From the NCBI GenBank assembly GCA_965219515.1, contig OZ244776.1:3038001-3102000 (forward strand): 64,000 nt of DNA, given 5' to 3'. Source of the stretch: Ilyomonas sp965219515. GTDB lineage: Bacteria > Bacteroidota > Bacteroidia > Chitinophagales > Chitinophagaceae. The position numbers were made by a program, and so were the translations under genes. Numbering within the stretch: position 1 is the stretch's first letter; every line of letters begins with the position of its first letter. Positions 53,565 to 62,108 of the stretch are shown here, in pieces. The notes beneath the pieces are model-generated. The model saw only the letters and a list, made by a program, of their open reading frames with translations. It did no database searches and was not told the DNA's origin.

Positions 53565-54007
53565 TTATAGTTTGCCGGTATGCCCAAATCCGCCTGCGCT
53601 TCTCTCCGTATCTTTTATCTCCGTTACTTCCGCCCATTGCACCTGTTCAACCGGGCTTGCAATCAGTTGCGCAATTCTATCACCGGATTGTATGGTATGT
53701 GCTTCGTTAGATAAATTAATCAAAATCACTTTTATCTCGCCGCGATAATCGGCGTCAATTGTGCCCGGACTATTTAAACATGTAATGCCATGATTGATGG
53801 CCAAACCGCTGCGCGGGCGTATCTGCGCTTCATAGCCATCGGGCGTTCTATAAACAACCCGGTTGAGATTATCGCCCTTTGTAATGGCTGTAAGGTAACA
53901 GCTTCTTTTATACTGGCCCTGATGTCCATACCGGCAGCACCGGCTGTGGCATAATGCGGCAACGGATTGGCAGACGTGTTGATGATGTTGACAGTGCAGG
54001 TTTTCAC
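53565..54007 (-). pseudogene. dut: dUTPase gene with one frameshift
   Basis: Frame 1 (from 54007) reads MKTCTVNIINTSANPLPHYA, AGAAGMDIRAS, AIISTGLFIE, then must shift by one base at 53843-53845 to continue PDGYEAQIRPRSGLAINHGIT (motif 2), NSPGTIDADYRGEIKVILIN (motif 3), RIAQLI (motif 4) and the P-loop-like end SAGGFGHTGKL (motif 5). All five dUTPase motifs are present. A single missing base explains it. The gene is normally needed for survival, so this may be a sequencing error; otherwise another dUTPase must exist elsewhere. Confidence 0.8.
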
Positions 54008-54093
54008 GGCGGCAAATCTAAGGCAGGAAAAAATAGAGACGATGTATATAAAAGAAGAAGATTAGCTTTTGTTGTTCACACACAGAAAAATCA

Positions 54094-54191
54094 ATTTACA
54101 AATTTCCTTCATGGTACAATTAAAAGGAAATCGGCATACTGATACGCATGCGTCTCTTCGAATTTCAATTCCTATATGGTACAATTAAAAA
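54094..54191 (+). CRISPR. Two-repeat CRISPR relic
   Basis: Two copies of a repeat near ATTTCAATTCCTATATGGTA followed by CAATTAAAA occur: a clean one at about 54161-54191 and a decayed one at about 54094-54126, separated by a 34-base unique spacer. The word resembles the widespread GTTTCAATTCC...GGTACAATTAAAAC repeat associated with Cas6-processed arrays. No other repeats, leader or effector genes are visible, so this is an array remnant. The orphan cas6 lies 1.7 kb to the right. Confidence 0.7.
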
Positions 54192-54258
54192 TTACTATGA
54201 ACTTGTATTTGCGGGATAAACCTGGCGCTGGTATAGCGGACGCTATCAATCAAACATC

Positions 54259-54585
54259 CTAACTAATCTCTAAATAACACAATTCTGGCGACAATATAAA
54301 GTCTTGAATACTTTCTATATTGTTAACGATAAGCCCGAATATATAAGTAGTGTTTTTATTGCCACAGTTCAGTTTAACAACTTTGGGAGGACAATCGTAA
54401 GCAATGCTTAAATACAGAAAATCATTGTCTTTGGTAATAATGGCAAATCCTTCTGGCCTGGCAAATTGCCAGATAGTATTATTATACGTCTGCAAGAGAT
54501 GCTCATCAGCTACATGCCGTATGTCCATGAGGTAGGCGAGCTTAGGAACCAGTTTGCGCGATAAGTTTTCATCCGCAAAAATTTG
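54259..54585 (-). pseudogene. DUF5615 PIN-like toxin with broken start
   Basis: The frame reads QIFADENLSRKLVPKLAYLM, DIRHVADEHLLQT, IITKDNDFLYLS, PPKVVKLNCGN, the PIN-like DUF5615 toxin with its acidic residues (ADEN and KDND). Upstream, the natural start GTG-AAC-AA is one base out of frame with the rest and a TAA precedes, so no usable start gives the first Asp. The Met at 54528 is the first in-frame ATG and would lose it. The partner DUF433 gene lies upstream. Confidence 0.72.
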
Positions 54586-54892
54586 TTCACTTTAATTTTT
54601 CAGTAAAAAAACACTAATACACACAACTAACTATGAAATAAAAATATTTTGGTAAATTATTTAAAAGCCGATCTTTTAATATATTGATTAAGCAACAATC
54701 AATAACCGTTTCTCTGCATCTGCCGCGTATGCCAGGCAAGCAAGAATATCTTCCTTTGTGAGTTCGGGAAAATTATCCAGCACTTCTTCGGTGCTCATGC
54801 CCGATGCCAGACAGCTTAATACGTCGTAAACCGTTATACGCATTCCCCTGATGCAGGGCTTCCCACTTCTTTTGCCAGCTTCAATTGTAATA

Positions 54893-55813
54893 GACTTCTT
54901 GCATAAGTCAGAGAAGTAAAGGTAAGAGGATATTAAGAAAGGAAACTGGAAGTTTGCATGCTATGTTCCGGACAGATGTTAAAAACAGAGAGGCTGCGTC
55001 GTTTAAGCGGCTGACGGGAGTTACCAGGAAAACCTTCCGGCTGATGGTAAAAGCCGTCAGGGAAAGTGATGAGAAGCGGATAAAGAAAAAGGGTAACCGG
55101 CGTAGCCGTCCGTTCACTCTGAGCACAGAGGATCAGGTACTGCTCACCCTGATGTACTACCGGGAGTACCGCACGCAGTTCCACATCGGCGCTACGTACG
55201 GCATCAGCGAATCGGCGGTGTGCAGAACCATCAAACGCATAGAAGACGTGCTGATGAAAATAAAAGAGTTGCAACTGCCGGGAAAGCAACAGCTTTCGGG
55301 TAGTCCTCAGCAGCTGGGTGTCATTATCGTAGATGCTACGGAAATGGAGGTGGAACGACCCAAAAAAAGCAACGGCAGTACTATTCGGGCAAAAAGAAGC
55401 GGCACACCCTGAAAGTACAGCTGGTGGTATCAAAGAAGACAAAGCGCATCCTGTGCACAGCGCACGACAAAGGCAAGACGCATGATTTCAAAGTATTTGA
55501 AAAAAGCAAGTTGCCCATCAATGAAAAGATAAAGCTCAAAGCTGACAGCGGCTATCAGGGCGTGCAGCAGGTGCACACCAACAGTGAAGTGCCTAATAAA
55601 AGCAGTAAGAAAAAACCACTTACAGACAAAGACAAGGCAGCCAACCGGAAACTCTCAACAGAGCGGGTTGTGGTAGAACATGTGATTGGCAGAATTAAGG
55701 TGTTCCGCATACTGGCAGAACGCTACCGAAACAGAAGACAAAAACATACACAAAGAGTTAAACTCATTTGTGGCATCTACAACTATCAACGAAAATGACT
55801 TATGCAAGAGGTC
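54893..55813. mobile_element. IS5-family insertion sequence
   Basis: 921 bases bounded by inverted repeats GACTTCTTGCATAAGTCA (54893-54910) and its near-perfect complement at 55796-55813 (one mismatch). Five-base direct repeats TAATA flank it at 54888-54892 and 55814-55818. It holds one transposase in two overlapping-frame parts and sits inside the DUF433 gene. Confidence 0.92.
54963..55798 (+). CDS. IS5-family transposase, two frames
   Basis: Part one (from the ATG at 54963 to a stop at 55412) has SFKRLTGVTRKTFRLMVKAV and VIIVDATEMEVERPK with the first catalytic Asp. At the A7 run 55362-55368 a -1 shift is needed to continue KQRQYYSGKKKRHTLKVQLV, then KTHDFKVFEKSKLP, LKADSGYQG (second Asp) and TERVVVEHVIGRIK (Glu), ending 55798. 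Full DDE chemistry is present only in the fused product. The shift may be programmed or a mutation. Confidence 0.82.
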
Positions 55814-55889
55814 TAATATAATTCTTGTAGTTTATCATAGTAAACAAACGGTTACTGTAATGAAATACAAACTTATTAACTAATTGCCA

Positions 55890-56687
55890 TTAACCCATTA
55901 TCTCTACGCACCCAAACCCCAACGCATTGTGCAGCCCCAAACCCGTGCCCAGTGCCAGTTCCAGCAAAGCCTTCGGCACTTTTACCAGTAACCGGAATTT
56001 GGTATAACCGCGTATTTTTGTCTCCGCAGGCGTTCCCGCTTTAATGGTGATCAGCCGTTGTTGCGGCGGATGTTTCAACAGTTGCACCTGTATAGAAATT
56101 TGAGAACGCAACGCTTCAATATGCTTTTCACTCACACCGTGCACCGCGCACCATTTTTCCAACCAGTTATACAGCAGACAATCTGCAAAATCAGTATCCT
56201 CCGGCGAGCGATAATCATAATGCCTGCGATTGTTTTTTCGTCCGGCTATCAGCGGCGAAAGCGGTTGCAATACCACCATCACATCACCCCATCTCTCCAT
56301 CACGCCATCACTCAATCCTCCCACGCCTGTAATTGAGAACACCACTTTGCCCCCTGCATCAGCAATCTCCAACTGCTGATGAACAAACAAGCCTTTGATA
56401 AAATGTTCTGCTGCCTGCGGCATGTAGAAGCATATTGTTAGTAGCGCCTGACGTGTGGTTAACCGCATGCGGTCGTCCTGTTTTGCAAAAGGCGTTTGTA
56501 TGTCTGAGAAAGTAAATAGCTTAACCGTTTTGCCTCCGGCGGTGTAACCCTTGTTGTGCAGGAAAGCAGAAAAATCTTTGTCGGCCCGTTCTATAATTTT
56601 ATAAATGGCTGCCGACAGCGGATACTGGTAATTAAACGGAAGCAAAGCATTGGTTTGTAAAGTTTGCAGGGCAAGACGGAATCTCAT
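55890..56687 (-). CDS. cas6: Orphan CRISPR-associated endoribonuclease Cas6
   Basis: 265 residues. The N-terminal RAMP fold begins MRFRLALQTLQTNALLPFNY with SAFLHNKGY holding the likely catalytic His (about residue 44); the C-terminal Gly-rich loop GTGLGLHNALGFGCVEI is diagnostic. Cas6 cuts pre-crRNA within repeats. No other cas gene is near; the only array is the two-repeat relic at 54094. The frame is intact, so the enzyme may still act on arrays elsewhere, or it is a leftover. Confidence 0.9.
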   Translation of the reverse strand: MRFRLALQTLQTNALLPFNYQYPLSAAIYKIIERADKDFSAFLHNKGYTAGGKTVKLFTFSDIQTPFAKQDDRMRLTTRQALLTICFYMPQAAEHFIKGLFVHQQLEIADAGGKVVFSITGVGGLSDGVMERWGDVMVVLQPLSPLIAGRKNNRRHYDYRSPEDTDFADCLLYNWLEKWCAVHGVSEKHIEALRSQISIQVQLLKHPPQQRLITIKAGTPAETKIRGYTKFRLLVKVPKALLELALGTGLGLHNALGFGCVEIMG

Positions 56688-57149
56688 ATTCGTCAGTTAA
56701 GGCGATTCTGACGCTAATTTAGTTTGTATTTAAATACCGGAATTTATTTATTCAAAAATTAAAACATTCGCTTTTGGGCTTTTAATCAGCTATGAATCGG
56801 AATCGCGAATGGCAAAAAAACTGCTTCTTGTTTTACATCTGTTTGCTGTTTTTTATAAAGCCGTCTTCGGTAAAATTTCGGCTTTCAGGATTTTTATTAA
56901 TATTCAATGTCACAATAAAACCTGGTAACGTTTTCTCACCCAAAAGAGAAACAGGACTTTTCATTTGCTGCCGGAAAAGAAAGAACTTTTTCCATTACAA
57001 CAAAGAGTTTCCGCTAAACAGCAAGAATATAACTGCAAAAGAAACAATTGATAAATTCAAACATCTTTCAATTTTATTCTCCCATTCATCCCCTCACTGA
57101 AAATGAACGTTTTAAACCGCTCATTTTCATGCAATAAAATACAATTTTG
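56688..57149. other. Gap between cas6 and tRNA-Arg
   Basis: A 102-codon plus-strand frame (56792-57100) is Phe/Lys-rich and unrecognised, probably spurious. An inverted repeat TGAAAATGAACG / CGCTCATTTTCA lies at 57098-57129. No CRISPR repeat was found here. Confidence 0.4.
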
Positions 57150-57221
57150 TGGTCTTGTCAGGAATCGAACCTGAATCAAAGGCTTCGGAGACCCTTATAC
57201 TATCCATTGTACTACAAGACC
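57150..57221 (-). tRNA. tRNA-Arg(CCG)
   Basis: The minus strand folds as a tRNA: acceptor stem GGTCTTG/CAAGACC, D arm GTAC/GTAT, anticodon loop C-T-CCG-A-A, T arm TCAGG TTCGATT CCTGA, discriminator A. The anticodon CCG reads the Arg codon CGG. CCA is not encoded. Confidence 0.93.
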
Positions 57222-57253
57222 GGTTGGCGCAAATGTAATTAGCAAAATGCTGT

Positions 57254-57745
57254 TTAAAACAACAATTTATTTTTTTCAATTAATGTAGTTGCATACGCCA
57301 TCACGCCTTCTTCTCTTCCCACAAAACCAAGCCCTTCGGTGGTGGTGGCTTTTATAGAAACACAATCTGCTTCTACCTGTAAAATACCGGCAATAACAGT
57401 TTGCATAACGCTTATATAAGGCTTTATTTTTGGAGCCTGAAGGCAAAGCATACAATCTATGTTAATAACCGAATAATTTTTTTCTGCCAGCAGATGAATG
57501 GTGCGTTGTAATAAAATTTTACTGTCAATGTTTTTATACTCGGCAGACGTATCGGGGAAATGCGTGCCGATGTCTCCCAAACAAGCTGCACCCAATAATC
57601 CATCGCAAATGGCATGAAGCAATACATCGGCATCGCTGTGCCCCAGCGCACCCTTGCTGTGCGGAACTAAAACGCCGCCCAACCATAAATCTCTACCCTC
57701 AACGAGGCGATGAAAATCAATTCCCTGCCCAACCCGTATGCTCAT
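57254..57745 (-). CDS. ispF: 2-C-methyl-D-erythritol 2,4-cyclodiphosphate synthase
   Basis: 163 residues from the ATG at 57745. Metal ligands in GQGIDFHRL, GHSDADVLLHAICDGLLGA and LGDIGTHFPDT; the end KATTTEGLGFVGREEGVMAYA is typical. It closes the cyclodiphosphate ring in the MEP isoprenoid pathway, which also supplies the carotenoids made by the operon at 22 kb. ispD is not adjacent. Confidence 0.96.
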   Translation of the reverse strand: MSIRVGQGIDFHRLVEGRDLWLGGVLVPHSKGALGHSDADVLLHAICDGLLGAACLGDIGTHFPDTSAEYKNIDSKILLQRTIHLLAEKNYSVINIDCMLCLQAPKIKPYISVMQTVIAGILQVEADCVSIKATTTEGLGFVGREEGVMAYATTLIEKNKLLF

Positions 57746-57802
57746 ATAAAATAAAAAGACGAAGGTAATGATGCCCCCGCCTTGCAAATTCATGAATTAA
57801 AA

Positions 57803-58963
57803 TTATTGCCCTAACGAGCCGTTGGTTTCGCTGTCTAAATCGAACAACAGGCTAAACCGCAAAGTGTTGGAAAGCGGATTTCTGGTAACACCGCTACCCG
57901 AAGGCACCAGATAAGAGAAATTGAACCCGAACACATTGTATTTAACACCAACGCCTACCGTAAAATATTTGCGGTTTCCGCTTTCTTTGGTTTCCCAGTA
58001 ATAACCGGCACGGGCGGCAAACTGATTGTTATACCAGTATTCGGCGCCCAATTGAACGGTATATACACTGTTATCGAACGATTTAAACCAACTTTCAAAA
58101 ACGCCGGTATTTCTGTAATCGTCTAATTTTTGCTGGCTGGCAGGCGTAATGGAATCGCCTTCAAAATCTAAAAGCGGAAGCGCCGGAACCAGCAAATGAT
58201 TTACATCTGCCGCAATGGTTATTTTATTGTCTTCATCAATCACACCGGTATAAGCCGCACCAATGCCTAAGTTTGCCGGAATAAAATCTTTGGTTTCTGC
58301 ATTGTTGGTATAACCGATTTTTGATCCCAGATTAGAAAGCGTAACGCCCCAGGTAAAACCTTGTCCATCTGCGTCTAACCCGTTGCTGTATAAGGAAAGA
58401 TCACCGGCAACAGCATTCCCGGCCTTGTAAATGGTGCCGGTTCCCAAATCTCCCTTTGCCAGGCTTGAGTTGATATAACGCAACGCTACACCCAATGATA
58501 ATTTATCAGATAATTTACGTGTATAGCCAAAGTCAATTCCAAATTCCCGGGGTCTGCCATTGCCTAAACTATTGCCATTTTGGTCGGTAAACTGAATATC
58601 ACCCAGATTAAAATAACGCACGCCCAATGCAATTGCCTGGTTATCGTCTATTTTGTGATAGCCGGCTAAAGTGGCAAGATAAACGTCAGAAGCAATGTCT
58701 TTCAGCCAGGGTGTGTAGGTAACGGATACCTGCGTATTGCTGACGGCGAATGGTATTTTGGCAAGGTTGGAAAAACCTGAATTGGCATCCGGCAGGGTAG
58801 CAATGCCTACATCACCCATGCCGCCGGTTCTGGCATCGGGCGAGATGCGCAAAAAAGGCACTGCTGTTGTTACAATATTTATCGGGTCGGTTTGTGCATT
58901 TGCATTGGCACACATAAGAACGGCAGCAGCTAAAGCAGCAGTCAGTAGTTTTGTAAACTTCAT
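57803..58963 (-). CDS. porV: Type IX secretion outer-membrane protein PorV (LptO)
   Basis: 386 residues: signal peptide (NANAQ), then a FadL-like beta barrel. The block PFLRISPDARTGGMGDVGIAT is the PorV signature, and the end reads FGFNFSYLVPSGSGVTRNPLSNTLRFSLLFD. PorV shuttles sorting-domain proteins from the translocon to the attachment complex. GldJ is divergent from it at 328 bases; the protease-like PorU usually found between them is not here. Confidence 0.94.
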   Translation of the reverse strand: MKFTKLLTAALAAAVLMCANANAQTDPINIVTTAVPFLRISPDARTGGMGDVGIATLPDANSGFSNLAKIPFAVSNTQVSVTYTPWLKDIASDVYLATLAGYHKIDDNQAIALGVRYFNLGDIQFTDQNGNSLGNGRPREFGIDFGYTRKLSDKLSLGVALRYINSSLAKGDLGTGTIYKAGNAVAGDLSLYSNGLDADGQGFTWGVTLSNLGSKIGYTNNAETKDFIPANLGIGAAYTGVIDEDNKITIAADVNHLLVPALPLLDFEGDSITPASQQKLDDYRNTGVFESWFKSFDNSVYTVQLGAEYWYNNQFAARAGYYWETKESGNRKYFTVGVGVKYNVFGFNFSYLVPSGSGVTRNPLSNTLRFSLLFDLDSETNGSLGQ

Positions 58964-59291
58964 TCAATTGTTTTTTAAATAACGATAAACGATAACTGAA
59001 GAGTAATATTATAATTTATGAAAGCGGCGAAGCACTTTACTCTCAGTTTGCTTGTGTAGATATTCTTTCGATAGATAAACTTAAATAGTTACGAGGTTGC
59101 TTAGGTGCAGCACAAAGATGTATCTTTTGCATTACAATACAAACTTTATAAAGAACGTTTTTATTTTCTTCTAATCAATTTTTAATGCGGGCAAACAACA
59201 TTCTCTTGAATAATTTCTACTTTCGCTTCAGCAAACCGCAATAAAGAAACGAAAAACCCGTTTCATATTAAGCTATAAAATTTATTGATCC
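58964..59291. promoter_or_regulatory. Divergent promoter region of porV and gldJ
   Basis: AT-rich 328 bases that must carry both promoters. TACTTTCG at about 59219 (one mismatch from TAnnTTTG) is a weak candidate for gldJ. No operator is evident. Confidence 0.35.
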
Positions 59292-60830
59292 ATGTTTAAG
59301 CAGCTTCGCAACGCTACTTTATTGTTTACCGCTTTGGGCGCTTTGGCTTCCTGCCACAAGAAACCCGAAAAATCTGCCGCTACCGGCTGGAATTATAACG
59401 ATAAAAATCAGGGCGGCTTTTTTGTAGCCAAGCCAAAAGATATAAAAACCGGTCCGGGTCTGGTGTTCGTTCAGGGCGGCACGTTTACAATGGGCGCCAC
59501 GCAGGAAGACGTGATGGACGACTGGAATAATGTGCCGCGCCGCGTTACCGTCAACTCTTTTTTTATTGACAAAACCGAAGTTGCCAACGTTCATTACCGC
59601 GAGTATATTCACTGGCTTGAAAACGTGTTTCAGGATAATCCGGCGGTGATAGAAGGCGCCATGCCCGATACGCTTGCCTGGCGCAAAGAGTTGGCATACA
59701 ACGATGTATATGTAGAATATTATTTCCGGCATCCATCATATAATTACTACCCGGTGGTTGGCGTTACATGGCGGCAGGCGCACGATTTCTGTATGTGGAG
59801 AACCGACCGCGTAAATGAAATTGCTTTAATTGACAAGGGCTATCAGAACAAGAATGTGCTGAAAACAGAACTGAACGGCGGCGGACAGGATAATTTTACC
59901 ACCAAAGCTTACCTGATGGGTGCTTATGAAGGTGTACCCGGCAAGCCAAAAAAGAACGAACTGAAAGATGCGCAGGGTCGCCCGCGCACCAAAGTAGATT
60001 TTTCCGACGGCATTTTGTTTCCCGACTATCGTCTGCCAACAGAAGCTGAGTGGGAATATGCAGCCTTAGGTTATGTTTCAAGCAATCCGCAACCGCGTAA
60101 AAGCGAAAAGAAAAGAGGCGAAGAATTGATTGCCAACAAACAGGTGTATGCCTGGCAGAACGATGGTTTCGATAACCTGCGCTCTACGCGTCATGGTACG
60201 TGGCAAGGCTCTTTTTTAGCCAACTTTAAGCGCGGCAACGGTGACTATATGGGTCTTGCCGGCGGCCTGAACGACCGCTCTGCCATACCGGCTTCCGTAA
60301 CTTCATTTTTTCCCAACGGTTTTGGCTTGTATAATATGAGCGGTAATGTAAACGAGTGGGTTGCCGATGTTTACCGCCCTACTACCGGTCAGGAAGAAGA
60401 AGACATGAACCCGTTTCGTGGCAATGTGTTTACCAAAGTGGACAAAAGCGGCGGCGACGATCCAACCGCCTGGTTAGATTCGATGGGGCGCATTAAAGAA
60501 ATCCCGCAGGACGATTCTACCCTGCACAACCGCCGCAATTACAATCATGCCTACGCCGTAGATTACCTGGATGGCGATTCGCTGAGCCGCGATTATTACG
60601 ATTATGGTCATACTACATTAATTAACGATAAATCGCGCGTATATAAAGGTGGAAGCTGGACGGATATGCCGTATTGGTTAAGCCCGGGCACACGCCGCTA
60701 TATGCAGGAAGATCAAAGCAGCAGCAGCATTGGTTTCCGTTGCGCTATGACGCATTATGGCGCGCCGGAAGGCACATCGGCCAAACAAAAAACGGGTAAT
60801 TTTTACCCGACACGAAGACAAAAGAGATAA
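59292..60830 (+). CDS. gldJ: Gliding/type IX secretion lipoprotein GldJ
   Basis: 512 residues with lipobox ALASC (about residue 21). It carries a formylglycine-generating-enzyme-like (SUMF1) domain: PGLVFVQGGTFTMGATQEDVMDDWNN, TEVANVHYREYIHWL, YRLPTEAEWEYAALG, NMSGNVNEWVADV, VYKGGSWTDMPYWLSPGTRRY, SSSIGFRCAM. Length, the DWNN region and the divergent porV neighbour point to GldJ rather than GldK. It is needed for stability of the gliding/secretion motor. Confidence 0.84.
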   Translation: MFKQLRNATLLFTALGALASCHKKPEKSAATGWNYNDKNQGGFFVAKPKDIKTGPGLVFVQGGTFTMGATQEDVMDDWNNVPRRVTVNSFFIDKTEVANVHYREYIHWLENVFQDNPAVIEGAMPDTLAWRKELAYNDVYVEYYFRHPSYNYYPVVGVTWRQAHDFCMWRTDRVNEIALIDKGYQNKNVLKTELNGGGQDNFTTKAYLMGAYEGVPGKPKKNELKDAQGRPRTKVDFSDGILFPDYRLPTEAEWEYAALGYVSSNPQPRKSEKKRGEELIANKQVYAWQNDGFDNLRSTRHGTWQGSFLANFKRGNGDYMGLAGGLNDRSAIPASVTSFFPNGFGLYNMSGNVNEWVADVYRPTTGQEEEDMNPFRGNVFTKVDKSGGDDPTAWLDSMGRIKEIPQDDSTLHNRRNYNHAYAVDYLDGDSLSRDYYDYGHTTLINDKSRVYKGGSWTDMPYWLSPGTRRYMQEDQSSSSIGFRCAMTHYGAPEGTSAKQKTGNFYPTRRQKR

Positions 60831-60853
60831 GGAAAAGGTAAATACAAAAAACG

Positions 60854-60886
60854 AAAGCCATCTGCCGAAAAGCAGGTGGCTTTTTG
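60854..60886 (+). terminator. Rho-independent terminator after gldJ
   Basis: AAAGCCATCTGC (60854-60865) pairs with GCAGGTGGCTTT (60872-60883) with one G-T pair; TTTTT follows in the tail. Confidence 0.85.
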
Positions 60887-61127
60887 CTTGAAATTGATAG
60901 AACACCGATAAACACAACCTTTGTACACGGATGTTCAGGAGAGAATAAACCGCGATGATTGGAATTTATTAAATCTGGCAGATGTGGATGATATTTTCAT
61001 TTGGAAAGAAATCCAGCTTCTGCTCCGAATGAATATTTAATCTTGTTTATTTCAGTCGAAATCTTTTCATCCTTATGCTATAAATCTCGTTTCCTGCAAA
61101 TGCCGGTTCAGACTTATTTTTGTTTTT

Positions 61128-61988
61128 ATGAAAACCTATGATGAGCAGCTAACGCATTTAATAAAAGAAGCCTTGCACGAAGACATCGGCAGCGGCGATT
61201 ATTCTACGCTAAGTTGTATTTCAAAAGATAAAAAAGGCAAAGCCATTTTAAAAATTAAACAAGACGGCATCTTAGCCGGTGTAGCTGTAGCCGAAAAAAT
61301 TTTTACCCTTACAGGTTCATCTTCGGTTTTTGTGAAATATAAGAACGATGGCGATGAAATGAAATATGGGGAAACCGCTTTTAAAGTATCGTCTTCCATA
61401 CAAACAATTTTGCAATGCGAACGATTGGTGCTGAACTGTATGCAGCGCATGAGCGGCATTGCTACGCTTACAAGGCTATACGTAAACAAACTGAACGGTT
61501 ATTACACCAAAGTATTGGACACACGCAAAACAACGCCTAATTTTCGCTTGTTGGAAAAAGAAGCGGTGCGCATTGGCGGCGGCGTTAATCATCGCTTTGG
61601 TTTGTATGATATGATAATGCTGAAAGACAATCACATTGATTATTGCGGCGGCCTGCAACCCGCCATAGACGAAGCTTTCAGCTATGTGCAACGCCATCAT
61701 CTTAATATAAAAATAGAAGTAGAAACGCGTACGTTGGAAGATGTAAAAACGGTTTGTAGCATTGCCAAAGGCAAAGTATTTCGCATTATGCTCGACAATT
61801 TTACACCCGATGAAGTAAAGCAGGCATTAGCCATCATCAATCACGATTTTGAAACGGAAGCCAGCGGCGGCATCAACCTAACTACCATTGAAGACTTTGC
61901 AAAAACCGGTGTGGATTATGTAAGCGTGGGCGGATTAATTCATCAGGCGCAAAGCCTGGATTTGAGCTTAAAAGCGGAAGTTGAATGA
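61128..61988 (+). CDS. nadC: Nicotinate-nucleotide pyrophosphorylase (carboxylating)
   Basis: 286 residues with KEALHEDIGSGDYST at the start, CERLVLNCMQRMSGIAT, LDTRKTTPNFRLLEKEAVRIGGGVNHRFGLYDMIMLKDNHI and the end ASGGINLTTIEDFAKTGVDYVSVGGLIHQA. It makes nicotinate mononucleotide from quinolinate in NAD synthesis. nadA/nadB are not adjacent. Confidence 0.96.
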   Translation: MKTYDEQLTHLIKEALHEDIGSGDYSTLSCISKDKKGKAILKIKQDGILAGVAVAEKIFTLTGSSSVFVKYKNDGDEMKYGETAFKVSSSIQTILQCERLVLNCMQRMSGIATLTRLYVNKLNGYYTKVLDTRKTTPNFRLLEKEAVRIGGGVNHRFGLYDMIMLKDNHIDYCGGLQPAIDEAFSYVQRHHLNIKIEVETRTLEDVKTVCSIAKGKVFRIMLDNFTPDEVKQALAIINHDFETEASGGINLTTIEDFAKTGVDYVSVGGLIHQAQSLDLSLKAEVE

Positions 61989-62108
61989 TGAGTTATAAGT
62001 GATGAGTTGTACGTTATAAGTGATACGTTGTACGTTTTAAGTAGTTGACATACTAAAACAATACTTCGCAGCATATAGCTTATCACGTACTACTTACAAC
62101 TTACAACC
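61989..62108. repeat. Imperfect palindromic word repeat after nadC
   Basis: Repeated words GTTATAAGTGAT and GTTGTACGTT on the left fold back on ACGTACTACTTACAACTTACAAC on the right. The IS630 element is inserted at its right edge. Confidence 0.6.

Larger units (their letters stand above)
54688..55838 (-). pseudogene. DUF433 antitoxin gene split by an IS5 element
   Basis: The start ATG at 55838 encodes MINYKNYI, interrupted at 55814-55818. After removing the IS (54893-55813) and one copy of TAATA, the frame continues exactly: TIEAGKRSGKPCIRGMRITV ... LSCLASGMSTEEVLDNFPEL ... AEKRLLIVA, stop at 54688. The joined product is a full 74-residue DUF433 protein, usual partner of DUF5615 toxins. The insertion is recent, because flanks and duplication are intact. 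Confidence 0.9.

Noticed and set aside
56792..57100. 102-codon frame next to cas6 that might be a missing cas gene
   Set aside because: Sequence has no RAMP or other Cas motif and looks like random Phe/Lys-rich translation.
59292..60830. GldK or formylglycine-generating enzyme instead of GldJ
   Set aside because: Lipobox, length, DWNN region and porV neighbour favour GldJ, and the Cys pair of active formylglycine enzymes is not evident.
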